Shown piece after piece: positions 63,444 through 64,000 of a DNA stretch of 64,000 nt (positions within the stretch are counted from its first letter, which is position 1; the number at the start of each line of letters is the position of its first letter). The stretch comes from Lachnospiraceae bacterium (GTDB lineage Bacteria; Bacillota; Clostridia; Lachnospirales; Lachnospiraceae): positions 1-64,000 of the forward strand of contig JAFUYB010000058.1 in assembly GCA_017470735.1 (NCBI GenBank), written 5' to 3'. The notes beneath the pieces are model-generated. The model worked only from the letters and a program-made list of their open reading frames with translations, searched no databases and was not told the DNA's origin. A program made the translations under genes and the position numbers.

Positions 63444-64000
63444 TTATTCTACCGTCGGAGCCGCGGGCGCCTCGCTGATGCCGGTGCGGTCGCCAAGGCA
63501 GATCTGCCACAGCTCGCTCCAGGTGCCGTCATTGATCACCTGCTTTAAGAAATCGTTGACAAACGCCACGCCGTCAGAGTCTAAAGGAAGACCGATCCCG
63601 TAATTGTCCTCGGGGCCGAATACATCGCCTGCCAGCTCATAGACACCGGGGTTCTTTACCATAGTGCTAAGCAGCAGCGTATAATCCGTTACATACGCAT
63701 CGACCCGCCCCTGCTCTAATGCCGTATAGGCCTGCTGGTCATCCTCAAATTCCTGAATCGTCGCCTCCGGCGCAAACTCTGCCAGGATATCCGGACCGGT
63801 CGAGCCTGCCTGGGTCGCGACTGTCTTGCCCGCAAGGTCGTCAACACCGCCGATATCCGCATTTCCTGCCTTGATCATCACCGCCTGCTGGGAGGTGTAA
63901 TACGGTCCGGCAAAGGAGATCACCTTCGCGCGGTCCTCCGTGATCGAATAGGTGGCAAATACCGCGTCCACCTGACCGCTCTGCAAGACGGATTCTCTCG
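63444..64000 (-). CDS. Amino-acid ABC transporter substrate-binding protein (5' end outside window)
   Basis: About 185 C-terminal residues of a family 3 solute-binding protein; the gene continues beyond base 64000. Visible: SGQVDAVFATYSITEDRAKV, GPYYTSQQAVM, GKTVATQAGSTGPDI, and the lobe-2 ending LPLDSDGVAFVNDFLKQVIN. Captures an amino acid (glutamate-like or cystine-like specificity cannot be told) and delivers it to the permeases. A TTG codon at 63986 is internal, not the start. Confidence 0.93.
   Translation of the reverse strand, partial: RESVLQSGQVDAVFATYSITEDRAKVISFAGPYYTSQQAVMIKAGNADIGGVDDLAGKTVATQAGSTGPDILAEFAPEATIQEFEDDQQAYTALEQGRVDAYVTDYTLLLSTMVKNPGVYELAGDVFGPEDNYGIGLPLDSDGVAFVNDFLKQVINDGTWSELWQICLGDRTGISEAPAAPTVE

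Overview
The window looks like the chromosome of a Gram-positive clostridium, most likely a Lachnospiraceae member. Pointers are the gene order DUF177-rpmF-plsX-acpP-rnc-smc-ftsY, ackA divergent from tmcAL, a purine pathway using a free AICAR transformylase domain plus a PurO-type IMP cyclohydrolase, a CIRCE-controlled Hsp20, a CheV gene, and the absence of outer-membrane genes. No rRNA, tRNA, CRISPR array or phage module was found.

Layout. (1) 0-1 kb: a LytTR-type response regulator cut off after about 58 codons by foreign sequence (probably a mobile-element end), then a hicAB toxin-antitoxin pair. (2) 1-38 kb: mostly core housekeeping on the minus strand: ilvA; ftsY, smc, rnc, acpP, plsX, rpmF and DUF177 behind a perfect consensus promoter; ackA/tmcAL on overlapping divergent promoters; purH-type transformylase and purO; ung-hisF-hisH; a large acidic membrane protein; cheV; a lipoprotein; a two-component system preceded by a HEPN-MNT toxin-antitoxin pair; metH-carB-carA; purL; an XPD-like helicase; an HPr-like protein; an HD hydrolase. 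(3) 38.5-52 kb: an accessory island. After a CIRCE-controlled hsp20 come three LytTR response regulator/GHKL kinase loci (one with its kinase truncated) interleaved with five unusual proteins without signal peptides (EF-hand-like, acidic coiled coil, FlxA-like, FliD-like, and a DUF6033-type protein), plus higBA. (4) 52-58 kb: a decayed and acquired zone: vapBC, a glycine-rich surface protein fragment, kptA, small membrane protein remnants, an UlaG-like hydrolase, a VOC protein, a 250-nt structured leader or small RNA, a beta-helix surface protein and a broken gshA. (5) 58-64 kb: an Amt-PII fusion transporter behind tandem terminator-like hairpins, a class I amidotransferase, and a polar amino-acid ABC transporter whose binding protein runs off the window.

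Main finding. Seven intergenic sites carry two or three direct repeats with an exact 21-bp period, the geometry known for LytTR regulators. In the island six of them fall into three sequence subtypes. Each subtype occurs once in front of one regulator gene and once in front of one effector gene: 44.0/40.9 kb, 45.2/51.7 kb and 49.6/47.4 kb. For five of the seven, a -10-like hexamer lies 28-33 bp downstream. The sequence therefore suggests three parallel, insulated, self-regulated LytTR circuits, each driving its own non-classically exported protein. A seventh, differently worded site stands before the disrupted regulator at the left edge, as if a fourth circuit had been destroyed. The effectors have flagellar-like features (FlxA-like, FliD-like), so export through the flagellar apparatus is a testable idea, not a demonstrated fact.
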